Shown piece by piece: positions 34,290 through 42,763 of a DNA stretch of 64,000 nt. The notes under the pieces are model-generated. The model made no database searches. It was not told the origin of the DNA and worked only from the letters and a program-made list of their open reading frames with translations. The DNA lies in contig NZ_JAOVZU010000007.1 in the NCBI RefSeq assembly GCF_025717005.1, positions 124,001 to 188,000 on the forward strand, written 5' to 3'. Within the stretch, counting starts at the first letter, position 1; each line of letters starts with the position of its first letter. The translations under genes and the position numbers were made by a program. The DNA comes from Actinotalea endophytica. GTDB taxonomy: Bacteria; Actinomycetota; Actinomycetes; Actinomycetales; Cellulomonadaceae.

Positions 34290-34363
34290 TCGCGTGCCCA
34301 CGGCTTGCGATGATCGGACCGACGCGCCGCGGCCGTCGCGTCCGGCCGGCCGAGAGGACCCCG

Positions 34364-34759
34364 ATGAGCGCAGCAGAACCCGTGCCCCGTTCCCGTGCGA
34401 TCCCGGCGGACGCCCTGCGCCTGCCCGGCTCCCGCACCCTGAAGTTCGTCGGACGCGAGCACGGTTCCGGCGTGTCCTTCTTCCTCGTCGACAACGACCC
34501 GGGCCAAGGGCCGGCCCTCCACCGGCACCCCTACACGGAGACCTGGTCGGTCTTGGCCGGCACGGCGTCGATCACCCTGGGCGACGAGGTGGTCCAGGCG
34601 AGCGCGGGCCACACGGTCGTGGTCCAGCCGGGCACCTGGCACGGCTTCACGAACACCGGCGAGGACGTGCTGCGGATGATCTGCATCCACGCGTCGGACG
34701 TCATGATCCAGGAGGAGTGGTCGGACGTCGCCGGCCGGGACGAGGAGGCGGGCGCGTGA
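34364..34759 (+). CDS. Cupin-domain protein
   Basis: The 131-residue protein is a single cupin_2 domain: GQGPALHRHPYTETWSVLAG (motif 1 with G-x5-H-x-H-x3,4-E) and VQPGTWHGFTNTGEDVL (motif 2 with P-x-G-x2-H). It should hold one metal ion; the activity is unknown. CGAGAGG lies nine bases upstream of the ATG. Its stop overlaps the start of the DNA ligase gene (TGATG), so the two are coupled. Confidence 0.88.
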   Translation: MSAAEPVPRSRAIPADALRLPGSRTLKFVGREHGSGVSFFLVDNDPGQGPALHRHPYTETWSVLAGTASITLGDEVVQASAGHTVVVQPGTWHGFTNTGEDVLRMICIHASDVMIQEEWSDVAGRDEEAGA

Positions 34760-35823
34760 TGGAGCTACCAGTGATGCCACCCGTGGACCCGATGCTCGCG
34801 CGCTCGGTGCCGCAGATCCCGCCGGACCGGTGCTACGAGCCCAAGTGGGACGGGTTCCGCGCGATCGTCTACCGCGACGGCGACGACGTGGAGATCGGCA
34901 GCCGGAACACCAAGCCGATCACCCGCTACTTCCCCGAGGTGGTGGACGCCATCCGTCGCGAGCTGCCCGCCCGGTGCGTGGTGGACGGCGAGATCGTGAT
35001 CGCCACGCCGGACGCGAGCTCGCTGGACTTCGAGGCGCTGCTGCAGCGGATCCACCCGGCCGACTCCCGGGTGCGGCTGCTCGCCCGCGAGACCCCCGCC
35101 GTCCTGGTCGCCTTCGACCTCCTCGCGCTCGGTGACGACGACCTCACCGGGCTGCCCTACACCGAGCGACGAGCCCGGCTGGAGGCTTCCGTGCCGGGGA
35201 CCGGGCCCGGCGTCTACCGCACCCCGATGACCACCGACCTCGCCGAAGCGGGTCGCTGGTTCGAGGTCTTCGAGGGTGCCGGCCTGGACGGCGTCGTCGC
35301 CAAGGACCCCGCGTCGACGTACCAGCAGGGCAAGCGCGTGATGGCGAAGATCAAGCACGAGCGGACCGCCGACTGCGTCGTCGCCGGGTACCGGACGCAC
35401 AAGACCGACGACCGGGCGATCGGGTCGCTGCTGCTCGGCATCTACGACGACCAAGGCGCGCTCGCCTCCGTCGGGGTCACGTCGAGCTTCCCGATGGCCC
35501 GCCGCCGCGAGCTGTTCGACGAGCTCCAGCCGCTGGTCACCGACGCGGCCGACCACCCCTGGACCCGCGAGGCCCAGGCCGCCGGCACCCGCACACCGCG
35601 GGAGGCCGAGGGCAGCCGCTGGAACGCCGGCAAGGACCTGTCGTTCACGCCGCTGCGCCCCGAGCGGGTGGTCGAGGTGAAGTACGACCACATGGAGGGC
35701 CCGAGGTTCCGGCACACCACGCAGTTCGTCCGCTGGCGCCCGGACCGCGACCCGGCCTCGTGCACCTACGACCAGCTCGACCACCCGGTCCGCTTCTCGC
35801 TCGGCGAGGTCCTCGCCGGCTGA
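34759..35823 (+). CDS. ATP-dependent DNA ligase (LigC-like)
   Basis: The 354-residue protein has the nucleotidyltransferase motifs of ATP ligases: motif I CYEPKWDGFRAIVYRDG (Lys that takes AMP), motif III AVLVAFDLLALGDDDLTG, motif IV GLDGVVAKDP and motif V KRVMAKIKHERTADCVVAG, then an OB-fold with ERVVEVKYDHMEG. Length and order match the actinobacterial LigC group, thought to act in base-excision or short-gap repair. AGGAGG lies ten bases before ATG 34759; GTG 34756 is an equal candidate. Confidence 0.92.
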   Translation: MELPVMPPVDPMLARSVPQIPPDRCYEPKWDGFRAIVYRDGDDVEIGSRNTKPITRYFPEVVDAIRRELPARCVVDGEIVIATPDASSLDFEALLQRIHPADSRVRLLARETPAVLVAFDLLALGDDDLTGLPYTERRARLEASVPGTGPGVYRTPMTTDLAEAGRWFEVFEGAGLDGVVAKDPASTYQQGKRVMAKIKHERTADCVVAGYRTHKTDDRAIGSLLLGIYDDQGALASVGVTSSFPMARRRELFDELQPLVTDAADHPWTREAQAAGTRTPREAEGSRWNAGKDLSFTPLRPERVVEVKYDHMEGPRFRHTTQFVRWRPDRDPASCTYDQLDHPVRFSLGEVLAG

Positions 35824-35844
35824 CCCACACGGAGCAAAGCCCCC

Positions 35845-35955
35845 GAGTTCGCTGGCCAGAGCCCAGGGCGCGGGGGGAGGCCCGCGCACACGCCGACACC
35901 CCCCCCACACCCCGCTGGTCACGGCCAGCGAACTCGACGACACCCAGCGAACTCG
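35845..35955. repeat. 13-bp inverted repeat with a third half-copy
   Basis: GAGTTCGCTGGCC (35845-35857) recurs as its exact reverse complement at 35923-35935, 65 bases apart. A further direct copy of CCAGCGAACTCG follows at 35944-35955. The interval has a run of eight C and no open frame. It lies between the convergent ligase and acyl-CoA oxidase genes. It could act as a terminator or be a dispersed repeat element of this genome. Confidence 0.7.
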
Positions 35956-35978
35956 CGGGAGGAGCCCCGCGACGCAGC

Positions 35979-38027
35979 TCAGCGGGGCTTGGTCTGCTTC
36001 TCCAGGCGGGGCGCGGTGCCCGAGGCGCGCTCGGCGCGGGCGTGGGCGCGGGCCTCGTCCTGGCGCTGCGCCTCGGCGCCGGTGGCGATCGCCGCACGCA
36101 GGTGCGCGGGGCCGTAGCCGAACGCGTCGACCAGGTCCTGGGCGTGCGGGCGGAGCCGCTCCAGCAGCCGTTCGACGTACGAGCCGACGACCCGCGCACG
36201 CTGCGCCGTGAGCCGGCCGTGGATCAGGTACCAGGCGAGGTTGCGCTCGACGAGCGTCAGCCCGAACAGGTCCCGCAGCCAGATCAGCACCTGGCGCGTC
36301 CCCGGGTCGGACACCTGGGACACGCCCGCGGTGAACGCCTCCCACTGCAGCAGGTCGGCGTGCGCCCGTGCGGCCTCGATCAGGGCGTGCTGGTGCTGGT
36401 CGAGCAGGCGGGCCGCCTCCGCACGCGACGCCTTCGCCGCGGGCCGGAGCGCCATGACCAGCTCCTCGACCATGGTCTCGACCCGGTCGGTGAGCAGCTC
36501 GCGCTGCGCGTCGACGTTGCGCACCTGGCCCACCGAGCGGCGGGCGTCGTACCCGTCGGAGAGCGTCTGGACCACGCGCCGCAGCGGGGTGCGGTGCATC
36601 GCCGCGTCGGCGGCGCGCTCGGCGACCAGACGGGCCATCCCGCTCGCGTCGATGTGTGCGAGCTCCTTGGCCGCGTCCGCGAGCAGCCGCTTGGCCACCA
36701 GCTGCAGCAGCACCGTGTTGTCGCCCTCGAAGGTCACGTACACGTCGAGGTCCGCCCGTAGCGAGACGAGCCGGTTCTCGGCGAGGAAGCCCGCGCCGCC
36801 GCACGCCTCGCGGCAGGCCTGGAGCGTGTCGAGCGCATGCCACGTGGAGGACGCCTTGAGCGCGGCGGCGATGGTCTCGAGGTCCTGGCGGTCGTCGTCG
36901 GAGTCGGCGCGACCGGAGAAGACGTCGTCGAACGCGGCGAGCAGCCGCTCGTGGGCGAACGTCTGGGCGTAGGTCTGGGCGAGTCGCGGGAGGAGCCGAC
37001 GCTGGTGCTCCTGGCGGTCCAGCAGCACGACCTCGTCGGTGTCCGTGGCACCGGTGAACTGCCGTCGCTGGTTCGCGTAGGTCACCGCGATCGCGAGCCC
37101 GATCTTGCTCGCGTTGACGGCTGCGCCGTCCAACGACACCCGGCCCTGGACGAGCGTGGACAGCATCGTGAAGAACCGCCGGCCGGGGCTGGCGATCGGC
37201 GAGCTGTAGGTGCCGTCCGCGGCCACGTCGCCGTACCTGTCGAGCAGGTCGGTGCGCGGGACGCGGACGTGGTCGAAGTGCAGCCGGCCGTTGTCGATCC
37301 CGTTGAGCCCACCCTTGACGCCGTCGTCGTCGCCGCCGATCCCGGGCAGGAACGCGCCGGTCTCCGGGTTGCGGATCGGGACGTAGAACGCGTGCACGCC
37401 GTGGTTGACCGGTTCGCCACCGGGCCGAGCCGTGATCAGCTGCGCGAACACCACTGCGGCCGTGCCGTGCAGAGCCGCGTTGCCGAGGTAGTCCTTCCAC
37501 GCCCCCCGGAACGGGGTGTCGATGACGAACTCCTCGGTGGCCGGGTCGTACGTCGCGGTGGTGGCGATGCTCGCCACGTCGGAGCCGTGCCCGGTCTCGG
37601 TCATCGCGAACACGCCCGGCACGTCGACGCTCATCGCGCCCGGAAGCAGCCGGGCGTGGTGGTCGGCCGTGCCGAGGTGCAGGATCGCGGAGGCGAACAG
37701 CCCCCACTGCACACCGGCCTTGATCTGCAGCGACGGGTCTGCCGCGATGAGCTCCTCGAACCGCGCGAGCGAAGCACCGTGGTCGTCGGCGCCGCCGAGG
37801 GCGGTCGGGAAGGCACGCAGCACGTCACCCTCGACCGCGAGGGTCTTGAGCTGGCTGAGCACCCGGTCCCGGTGCTCGGCGACCGGCATGCCCTCGACCT
37901 TGTGGAACCGCGGGTCGGCCACGGTGGCGCGAGCGGCCCGGCGGATGTCGGCCCAGCGCCCGAGCAGCAGCTGCTCGAGCCCGGCGACGTCGACGGCGGC
38001 CTCGGCGGTGGGTGTCAGCGTGGTCAT
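35979..38027 (-). CDS. Acyl-CoA oxidase / acyl-CoA dehydrogenase family flavoprotein
   Basis: The 682-residue length and domain order (alpha, beta, then two helical domains) fit peroxisomal-type acyl-CoA oxidases better than 380-residue dehydrogenases. Diagnostic parts are QWGLFASAILHLGTADHH, FAMTETGHGSDVASIATTATYD, LDGAAVNASKIGLAIAVTYANQRRQF and LQACREACGGAGFLAENR (the catalytic-Glu region). It would oxidise acyl-CoA to trans-2-enoyl-CoA. Its ATG overlaps the tetR stop by four bases, with GAGGAG upstream, so regulator and enzyme are coupled. Confidence 0.9.
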   Translation of the reverse strand: MTTLTPTAEAAVDVAGLEQLLLGRWADIRRAARATVADPRFHKVEGMPVAEHRDRVLSQLKTLAVEGDVLRAFPTALGGADDHGASLARFEELIAADPSLQIKAGVQWGLFASAILHLGTADHHARLLPGAMSVDVPGVFAMTETGHGSDVASIATTATYDPATEEFVIDTPFRGAWKDYLGNAALHGTAAVVFAQLITARPGGEPVNHGVHAFYVPIRNPETGAFLPGIGGDDDGVKGGLNGIDNGRLHFDHVRVPRTDLLDRYGDVAADGTYSSPIASPGRRFFTMLSTLVQGRVSLDGAAVNASKIGLAIAVTYANQRRQFTGATDTDEVVLLDRQEHQRRLLPRLAQTYAQTFAHERLLAAFDDVFSGRADSDDDRQDLETIAAALKASSTWHALDTLQACREACGGAGFLAENRLVSLRADLDVYVTFEGDNTVLLQLVAKRLLADAAKELAHIDASGMARLVAERAADAAMHRTPLRRVVQTLSDGYDARRSVGQVRNVDAQRELLTDRVETMVEELVMALRPAAKASRAEAARLLDQHQHALIEAARAHADLLQWEAFTAGVSQVSDPGTRQVLIWLRDLFGLTLVERNLAWYLIHGRLTAQRARVVGSYVERLLERLRPHAQDLVDAFGYGPAHLRAAIATGAEAQRQDEARAHARAERASGTAPRLEKQTKPR

Positions 38028-38788
38028 GACGGCTCCTCGACGGTGAGTGCGGTGTCTGCGCTGGGTACGTCTGCGGTGGCGCCCGCTGCGCGGGTCTGCC
38101 GGGGTGCGCCTGCGGCGTCCTCGGCGACCTCGCCGCTGCGGGCGAGCGCGCTGACCGGGCCGGTCCACAGCCAGGTGGTGACCCGCTCGGTGAGCTCGGC
38201 GCGGGTCGGCGCGTCCGGGTCGTCGCGGTGCGCGAGCCACCACTCGCCGGCGCCGCGGACGAAGCCGACCGCGCCGCTGCCCCACAGGTCCGCGAGCGCG
38301 CCGTCGCCGTGTCCCGACAGGAGCCGGGCGAAGGGGCGCGCGACCAGGGTCGCGACGGCGTCCATGAAGTGCCCGAGCGGCGCCGACGCGTGCTCGCTGA
38401 CCGGCCGGGTCACGAACCAGTAGACGTTCGGCGAGGCCTCGACCATCGCGAGGTAGGCGTCGATCATGGCGCGCAGACCGTCACGCGGGGTCACGCCACG
38501 GCGCCCCGCCTCGTCGAGCGCGACGTTGAGGTCGGCGACCACGGCGGCCCCGACGGCGGCCTGCAGACCGGGCTTGTCGACGAAGTACCGGTAGACGATC
38601 GACTTGGAGGTCCCGGCCGCGGCGGCGATCTCGTCCATGGACACGTCGGGCCCGCGGCGGTGCACGGCGCGGCGCGCGGCGCGGGCGAGCTCGGCGCGAC
38701 GGGCCTCGCGGTGCGCCTCCCACCGCGTGGAACGTCCGTCCGCGGCGACGTCCTGCGCCGCCGATCGCTCCGGTGCTGATCGACTCAC
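38024..38788 (-). CDS. TetR family regulator of the acyl-CoA oxidase gene
   Basis: The 254-residue protein has an N-terminal TetR helix-turn-helix (GPDVSMDEIAAAAGTSKSIVYRYFVDK, written here as the region about residues 55-80) and a helical ligand domain. A GTG start at 38788 places a 15-base inverted repeat directly before the gene. In that repeat TACCGT could be the -10 element of a leaderless transcript, so binding would repress its own synthesis. The operon with acyl-CoA oxidase suggests that an acyl-CoA is the inducer; this is inference. The same operator recurs before the thiolase operon at 42.8 kb. Confidence 0.88.
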   Translation of the reverse strand: MSRSAPERSAAQDVAADGRSTRWEAHREARRAELARAARRAVHRRGPDVSMDEIAAAAGTSKSIVYRYFVDKPGLQAAVGAAVVADLNVALDEAGRRGVTPRDGLRAMIDAYLAMVEASPNVYWFVTRPVSEHASAPLGHFMDAVATLVARPFARLLSGHGDGALADLWGSGAVGFVRGAGEWWLAHRDDPDAPTRAELTERVTTWLWTGPVSALARSGEVAEDAAGAPRQTRAAGATADVPSADTALTVEEPS

Positions 38789-38803
38789 GATACTGACGGT
38801 ATC
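38789..38803. promoter_or_regulatory. TetR operator copy 1 (GATAC-N5-GTATC)
   Basis: GATACTGACGGTATC abuts the tetR GTG start. Read on the minus strand it contains TACCGT seven bases before the start. The pattern GRTAC-N5-GTAYC is shared with two copies at 42764-42794. A palindromic AAGTACTT follows at 38804-38811. Confidence 0.65.
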
Positions 38804-38837
38804 AAGTACTTTCGGTTCCGGACACCCGAGGAATCGA

Positions 38838-38851
38838 TGGGATCGGTCCCA
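38838..38851. promoter_or_regulatory. LacI-type operator resembling the CebR/CelR box
   Basis: TGGGA-TCGG-TCCCA, embedded in the longer perfect repeat CGATGGGA-TCGG-TCCCATCG (38835-38854), matches the TGGGA-nCGn-TCCCA form of the cello-oligosaccharide regulator box (TGGGAGCGCTCCCA) except at two central bases. It lies 146 bases upstream of the sugar-binding protein gene. The cognate LacI regulator is not next to it. Confidence 0.6.
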
Positions 38852-38902
38852 TCGACCCAGCACAGCCGCGCTCGGACGTTATGGAACCGTGGCCTGTGCT
38901 TG

Positions 38903-38931
38903 TTGCCGGATGTCATCGACGGGGCAATGAT
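38903..38931 (+). promoter_or_regulatory. Possible promoter of the sugar ABC operon
   Basis: TTGCCG (38903-38908) and AATGAT (38926-38931) are 17 bases apart and 66 bases before the binding-protein ATG. The LacI-type palindrome is 52 bases further upstream, more distant than usual for direct repression of this promoter. Confidence 0.35.
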
Positions 38932-38996
38932 CGAAGAGTTCGCCCGTACGACGCGCTTGCGCGCCGGGAGACAACGACGTCAGACGAGGAGAGAAC

Positions 38997-40370
38997 ATGA
39001 GGTCTATCGGTCGCCGACGCACGATGATCGTCGGCTCCGCCGTGGCCGCCATGGGCTTGGTGCTCACGGCGTGTTCCAGCGGTTCAAGCGGAGGTGAGAG
39101 CAGCAGCAGCTCGTCGAGCAGCGACAGCGGTTCGGCCAGCGGTGACTGCGCGGCCTACGCCGACTACATGGGGCACGAGGGGACGACGGTGACCATGTTC
39201 GCCTCGATCCTGAGCCCCGAGTCCGATTCGCTCGAGGCATCCTGGGCCGACTTCAGCGACTGCACCGGCATCACGATCCAGTACGAGGGCACGAACGAGT
39301 TCGAGTCGCAGTTGCCCGTGCGGGTTCAGGGTGGCCAGGCTCCCGACCTGGCGATCATCCCCCAGCCCGGCCTGCTCGCTCGCATGGCCCCGAACGCTGT
39401 CGCGGCCCCCCAGGCTGTGGCGGACAACGTCGACACGTACTGGGCGGCCGGTTGGAAGGACTACGCCACGGTCGACGGAACCTTCTACGGCGCCCCGATG
39501 AGCGCGAACGCCAAGTCGCTCGTCTGGTACTCGCCTTCGATGTTCGCCGACGCGGGCTACGAGGTCCCGACCACGTGGGACGACCTGATGGCGCTGTCCG
39601 ACCAGATCGTCGCCGACGGCGACGTCAAGCCGTGGTGCGGCGGCATCGGCTCCGGGACCGCGACGGGCTGGCCGGCCACCGACTGGCTCGAGCAGATCGT
39701 GCTGCGCAACTCCGGGCCCGACGTCTACGACCAGTGGGTCAACCACGACGTGATGTTCTCGTCTCCGGAGATCAAGGACGCGATGAGCATCCTCGAGGCC
39801 TGGATGAAGAACCCTGACTACGTCAACGGTGGCCACGGCGACGTCGCCTCGATCGCGACCACGACCTTCCAGGACGCCGGTCTGCCGATCCTCCAGGGCC
39901 AGTGCTACATGCTGCAGCAGGCGTCGTTCTACGCCGCCCAGTGGCCCGAGGGCACCAACGTCGGCCCGGACGGCGACGTGTGGGCCTTCTACCTGCCGGC
40001 CATGAACGACACCTACGGCAAGCCGGTCGTCGGCGGCGGCGAGTTCGTCGTCTCCTTCGCCGACCGTCCCGAGGTCGCGGCCGTGCAGACCTACCTGTCG
40101 ACCCCGGAGTGGGCGACCAGCCGGATCGAGCAGGCCAGCGGCTGGGTGTCGGCGAACAACGGCGTGGACCCGTCGGTCTACACCGCGCCGATCGACCAGC
40201 TCTCCGCCGAGCAGCTGACCGACCCTGAGGCCACCTTCCGGTTCGACGCCTCCGACCTGATGCCGTCCGCGGTCGGCTCCGGCGCCGAGTGGACCGAGTT
40301 CACCAACTGGTTCGCCGGCAGCGAGTCGACCGACCAGATGCTGCAGAACATCGACGCAGCCTGGCCGTGA
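38997..40370 (+). CDS. Sugar ABC transporter substrate-binding lipoprotein
   Basis: The 457-residue precursor has a twin-arginine-like basic head, a hydrophobic core and lipobox LTACSSG, then a Ser-rich linker. The mature part is a family 1 (MalE-type) solute-binding protein: VTMFASILSPESDSLEASW, GGQAPDLAIIPQPGLLARM, APMSANAKSLVWYSPSMF and TPEWATSRIEQASGWVSAN. It resembles alpha-glucoside binding proteins (AglE type), a family-level guess. GAGGAGAGA precedes the ATG. Two permease genes follow after a hairpin; no ATPase is encoded nearby, so a shared MsiK-type ATPase is likely. Confidence 0.88.
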   Translation: MRSIGRRRTMIVGSAVAAMGLVLTACSSGSSGGESSSSSSSSDSGSASGDCAAYADYMGHEGTTVTMFASILSPESDSLEASWADFSDCTGITIQYEGTNEFESQLPVRVQGGQAPDLAIIPQPGLLARMAPNAVAAPQAVADNVDTYWAAGWKDYATVDGTFYGAPMSANAKSLVWYSPSMFADAGYEVPTTWDDLMALSDQIVADGDVKPWCGGIGSGTATGWPATDWLEQIVLRNSGPDVYDQWVNHDVMFSSPEIKDAMSILEAWMKNPDYVNGGHGDVASIATTTFQDAGLPILQGQCYMLQQASFYAAQWPEGTNVGPDGDVWAFYLPAMNDTYGKPVVGGGEFVVSFADRPEVAAVQTYLSTPEWATSRIEQASGWVSANNGVDPSVYTAPIDQLSAEQLTDPEATFRFDASDLMPSAVGSGAEWTEFTNWFAGSESTDQMLQNIDAAWP

Positions 40371-40412
40371 TCGGCTGACCGCCACCGACAGGTGACGACC
40401 TAGCGCAGAAGA

Positions 40413-40446
40413 GGCGCCCGGATCCGGTTCGCCGGGTCCGGGCGCC
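40413..40446 (+). promoter_or_regulatory. Intra-operon hairpin between binding protein and permease genes
   Basis: A 15-base arm (GGCGCCCGGATCCGG) pairs with its complement with one G-T pair around a TTCG tetraloop, 43 bases after the binding-protein stop. Such hairpins stabilise upstream mRNA or stop part of the transcripts, giving more binding protein than permease. A similar one occurs in the second sugar operon. Confidence 0.75.
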
Positions 40447-40516
40447 TGTGCTAGGGCTAGTACTGACGACAGCCGTCGGGGCGCAACGTCGCATCCCGAA
40501 CCCGAAGGAGGGACGC

Positions 40517-40567
40517 GTGTCCGACTCCACCACTTCCCCCGTTCCCGCGCTCGGAGGCTTGCCATGA
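40517..40567 (+). CDS. Candidate 16-residue ORF coupled to the permease start
   Basis: GTG 40517 has a strong ribosome-binding site (GAAGGAGGG, five bases upstream). The frame reads VSDSTTSPVPALGGLP and stops at TGA 40565-40567, overlapping the permease ATG (40564). The permease has its own weaker GGAGG within the small frame. This may be a translational-coupling device rather than a functional peptide. It is too short to judge by composition. Confidence 0.4.
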   Translation: MSDSTTSPVPALGGLP

Positions 40568-41727
40568 GCCAGAGCAGGACAGCCGTTCCCGAGACGGCCA
40601 CGACCCGTCGGGCGCCCGCATCGGCGGGCACCTCCAACCGCTCCTTCTGGATGTGGACCACCGGGTTCTTCGCCCTGGTGCTCCTGCTGATCGTGCTCGG
40701 CATGATGCACGTCATCTCGGTCCCGGTCTTCACGTCGCCGACGTCGCTGGTCGGGGCCTCGCTGTGGAAGCTCAGCGGCGGCGCCGCCGCGATCCTGGTG
40801 GTCGCCGCAGTGCTGTTCGTCGTGTTCTTCATCGCCGGCCAGGCTTCGGGTCGGGTGTCCCGACCCGTGGGCATCCTGGTCTTCCTCGGCCCGGCGGCGC
40901 TGTTCATGCTCGTCGGACTGGTGATCCCTGCGATCCGGACGTTCATGCTCAGCTTCTACGACGCGAGCGGCCAGGCCGCGGTCGGATTCGACAACTACGC
41001 CTGGGCGTTCACCAACTCGAACATGCAGACCGTGCTCATCAACACGGTGCTGTGGCTCGCGATCGCACCGACGGCGTCGACCGCGTTCGGACTCGTGCTC
41101 GCACTGCTCGCGGACCGGATGGGCAAGCGCAGCGAGTCGGCGACCAAGTCCCTGATCTTCCTGCCGATGGCGATCTCGTTCGTCGGCGCGAGCGTGATCT
41201 GGAAGTTCGTCTACGAGTACAAGGACCCGGCCCAACCACAGATCGGGCTGCTGTCCCAGATGTGCATCTGGCTGGGCTGGAAGAACCCGCCGAACTGGCT
41301 GCTCACCACACCGCTGAACACGTTCATGCTGATCGTGATCATGGTCTGGGTGCAGACCGGCTTCGCGATGGTGGTCCTCTCCGCGGCGATCAAGGCGATC
41401 CCGACCGACGTGCTCGAGGCGGCCTCGTTGGACGGCGCGACCGGCTGGCAGATGTTCGTCCGGGTCACCATCCCGATGATCCGCGGCACCCTCATCGTGG
41501 TGTTCACCACGATCCTCATCGCCGTGCTGAAGATCTTCGACATCGTCGCCACGATGACCGGCGGCAACTTCAACACCAGCGTGCTGTCGTACGAGATGTA
41601 CCGGCAGACCTTCGTCCAGGGTGACCAGGGCCACGGCTCTGCACTCGCCGTGATCCTCTTCGTCGGCGTGGTCCCCGTGCTGATCTACAACATCATGCAG
41701 CTGCGGAAGGAGCGTGCTGTCCGATGA
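40564..41727 (+). CDS. Sugar ABC transporter permease (MalF/AglF type)
   Basis: The 387-residue protein has about eight membrane helices, with a longer N-terminal hydrophobic region than usual (residues 28-110), then the binding-protein-dependent permease core. The ATPase-contact loop reads DVLEAASLDGATGWQMFVRVTIPMI (EAA motif, about residues 280-305). It forms the channel with the next gene, whose ATG overlaps this stop by four bases. The start overlaps a 16-codon frame. Confidence 0.9.
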   Translation: MSQSRTAVPETATTRRAPASAGTSNRSFWMWTTGFFALVLLLIVLGMMHVISVPVFTSPTSLVGASLWKLSGGAAAILVVAAVLFVVFFIAGQASGRVSRPVGILVFLGPAALFMLVGLVIPAIRTFMLSFYDASGQAAVGFDNYAWAFTNSNMQTVLINTVLWLAIAPTASTAFGLVLALLADRMGKRSESATKSLIFLPMAISFVGASVIWKFVYEYKDPAQPQIGLLSQMCIWLGWKNPPNWLLTTPLNTFMLIVIMVWVQTGFAMVVLSAAIKAIPTDVLEAASLDGATGWQMFVRVTIPMIRGTLIVVFTTILIAVLKIFDIVATMTGGNFNTSVLSYEMYRQTFVQGDQGHGSALAVILFVGVVPVLIYNIMQLRKERAVR

Positions 41728-42689
41728 GCACCGTCGACTCGCAGCAGACCACCAAGGTCGATGCCCACACGGTCACCTCGAGCACCGGGACCAAGGTTCG
41801 CACCACGCTGAGCAGCCGGCTCTCGTCCGTGCTGGTCGTCGTGCTGACCCTGCTCTGGACGATCCCGACGTTCGGGCTGTTCGTCACGTCGTTCCGGCCG
41901 GACACCGAGGTGGCGAGCTCGGGCTGGTGGACGGTCTTCACCAACCCGGTCTTCACCCTGGACAACTACAACACCGTGCTGTTCTCGGGCGGCTACAACG
42001 TCCAGGGCGGCCTCATCCCGTACTTCGTCAACTCGCTGGTGGTCTCGATCCCGGGCTCGCTCTTCCCGCTCGCACTGGCGACCATGGCGGCGTACGCACT
42101 CGCCTGGATCCCGTTCAAGGGCAGCAACACGATCTTCTTCATCGTGTTCGGTCTGCAGGTGGTCCCGCTGCAGCTCGCGCTGGTCCCGCTGCTCCGGCTG
42201 TTCAACACCGGCGTGCACATCGGTGACGTGACCGTGTTCCCGGCTCTGGGGATCACCGGCCACTTCGCGTCGTTGTGGGTGACCCACACGATGTTCGCCA
42301 TGCCGCTGGCGATCTTCCTGCTGCACAACTTCATGGCGCAGCTGCCGCGCGACCTGATGGAGGCGGCCCGCGTGGACGGGGCCAACTCCTTCCTGATCTT
42401 CCGCAAGATCGTGCTGCCGCTGTCCGCACCCTCGATCGCGTCCTTCGCGATCTTCCAGTTCCTGTGGGTGTGGAACGACCTGCTCGTGTCGTTGACCTTC
42501 GTCGGTGCGAGCAAGGAGTTCGTGTCGCCGCTGACCACCCGCCTGCAGGCGCTGGTCGGCAACTTCGGGTCGCACTGGGAGCTGCTGGCGCCGTCGGCGT
42601 TCGTGGCGATCGTCGTCCCGCTGATCGTGTTCTTCGCGCTGCAGAAGTACTTCGTGCGCGGGCTCCTGGCGGGGTCCGTGAAGGGCTGA
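41724..42689 (+). CDS. Sugar ABC transporter permease (MalG/AglG type)
   Basis: The 321-residue protein has six predicted membrane helices and the EAA loop DLMEAARVDGANSFLIFRKIVLPLS. FVTSFRPDTEVASSGWW after the first helix and a C-terminal FFALQKYFVRGLLAGSVKG are typical of MalG-type partners. It pairs with the upstream permease in the same importer. It is the last gene of the operon and is followed within 11 bases by a strong terminator. Confidence 0.93.
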   Translation: MSTVDSQQTTKVDAHTVTSSTGTKVRTTLSSRLSSVLVVVLTLLWTIPTFGLFVTSFRPDTEVASSGWWTVFTNPVFTLDNYNTVLFSGGYNVQGGLIPYFVNSLVVSIPGSLFPLALATMAAYALAWIPFKGSNTIFFIVFGLQVVPLQLALVPLLRLFNTGVHIGDVTVFPALGITGHFASLWVTHTMFAMPLAIFLLHNFMAQLPRDLMEAARVDGANSFLIFRKIVLPLSAPSIASFAIFQFLWVWNDLLVSLTFVGASKEFVSPLTTRLQALVGNFGSHWELLAPSAFVAIVVPLIVFFALQKYFVRGLLAGSVKG

Positions 42690-42699
42690 GACGCGCTCG

Positions 42700-42737
42700 G
42701 ACGAAGGGCGTCGCGCCGGTGCGCGGCGCCCTTCGTC
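42700..42737 (+). terminator. Terminator of the sugar ABC operon
   Basis: GACGAAGGGCG (42700-42710) pairs perfectly with CGCCCTTCGTC (42727-42737), and GCGC/GCGC forms an inner stem. A T-rich stretch is absent but the stem is long and isolated. Confidence 0.75.
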
Positions 42738-42763
42738 ATGTCCGGGTACCGACGTCGACGTGC

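Noticed and set aside
35900-35910. C-rich run with short repeats as a CRISPR-like or microsatellite signal
   Set aside because: It is a single homopolymer-rich stretch inside an inverted-repeat element, without regularly spaced repeats.
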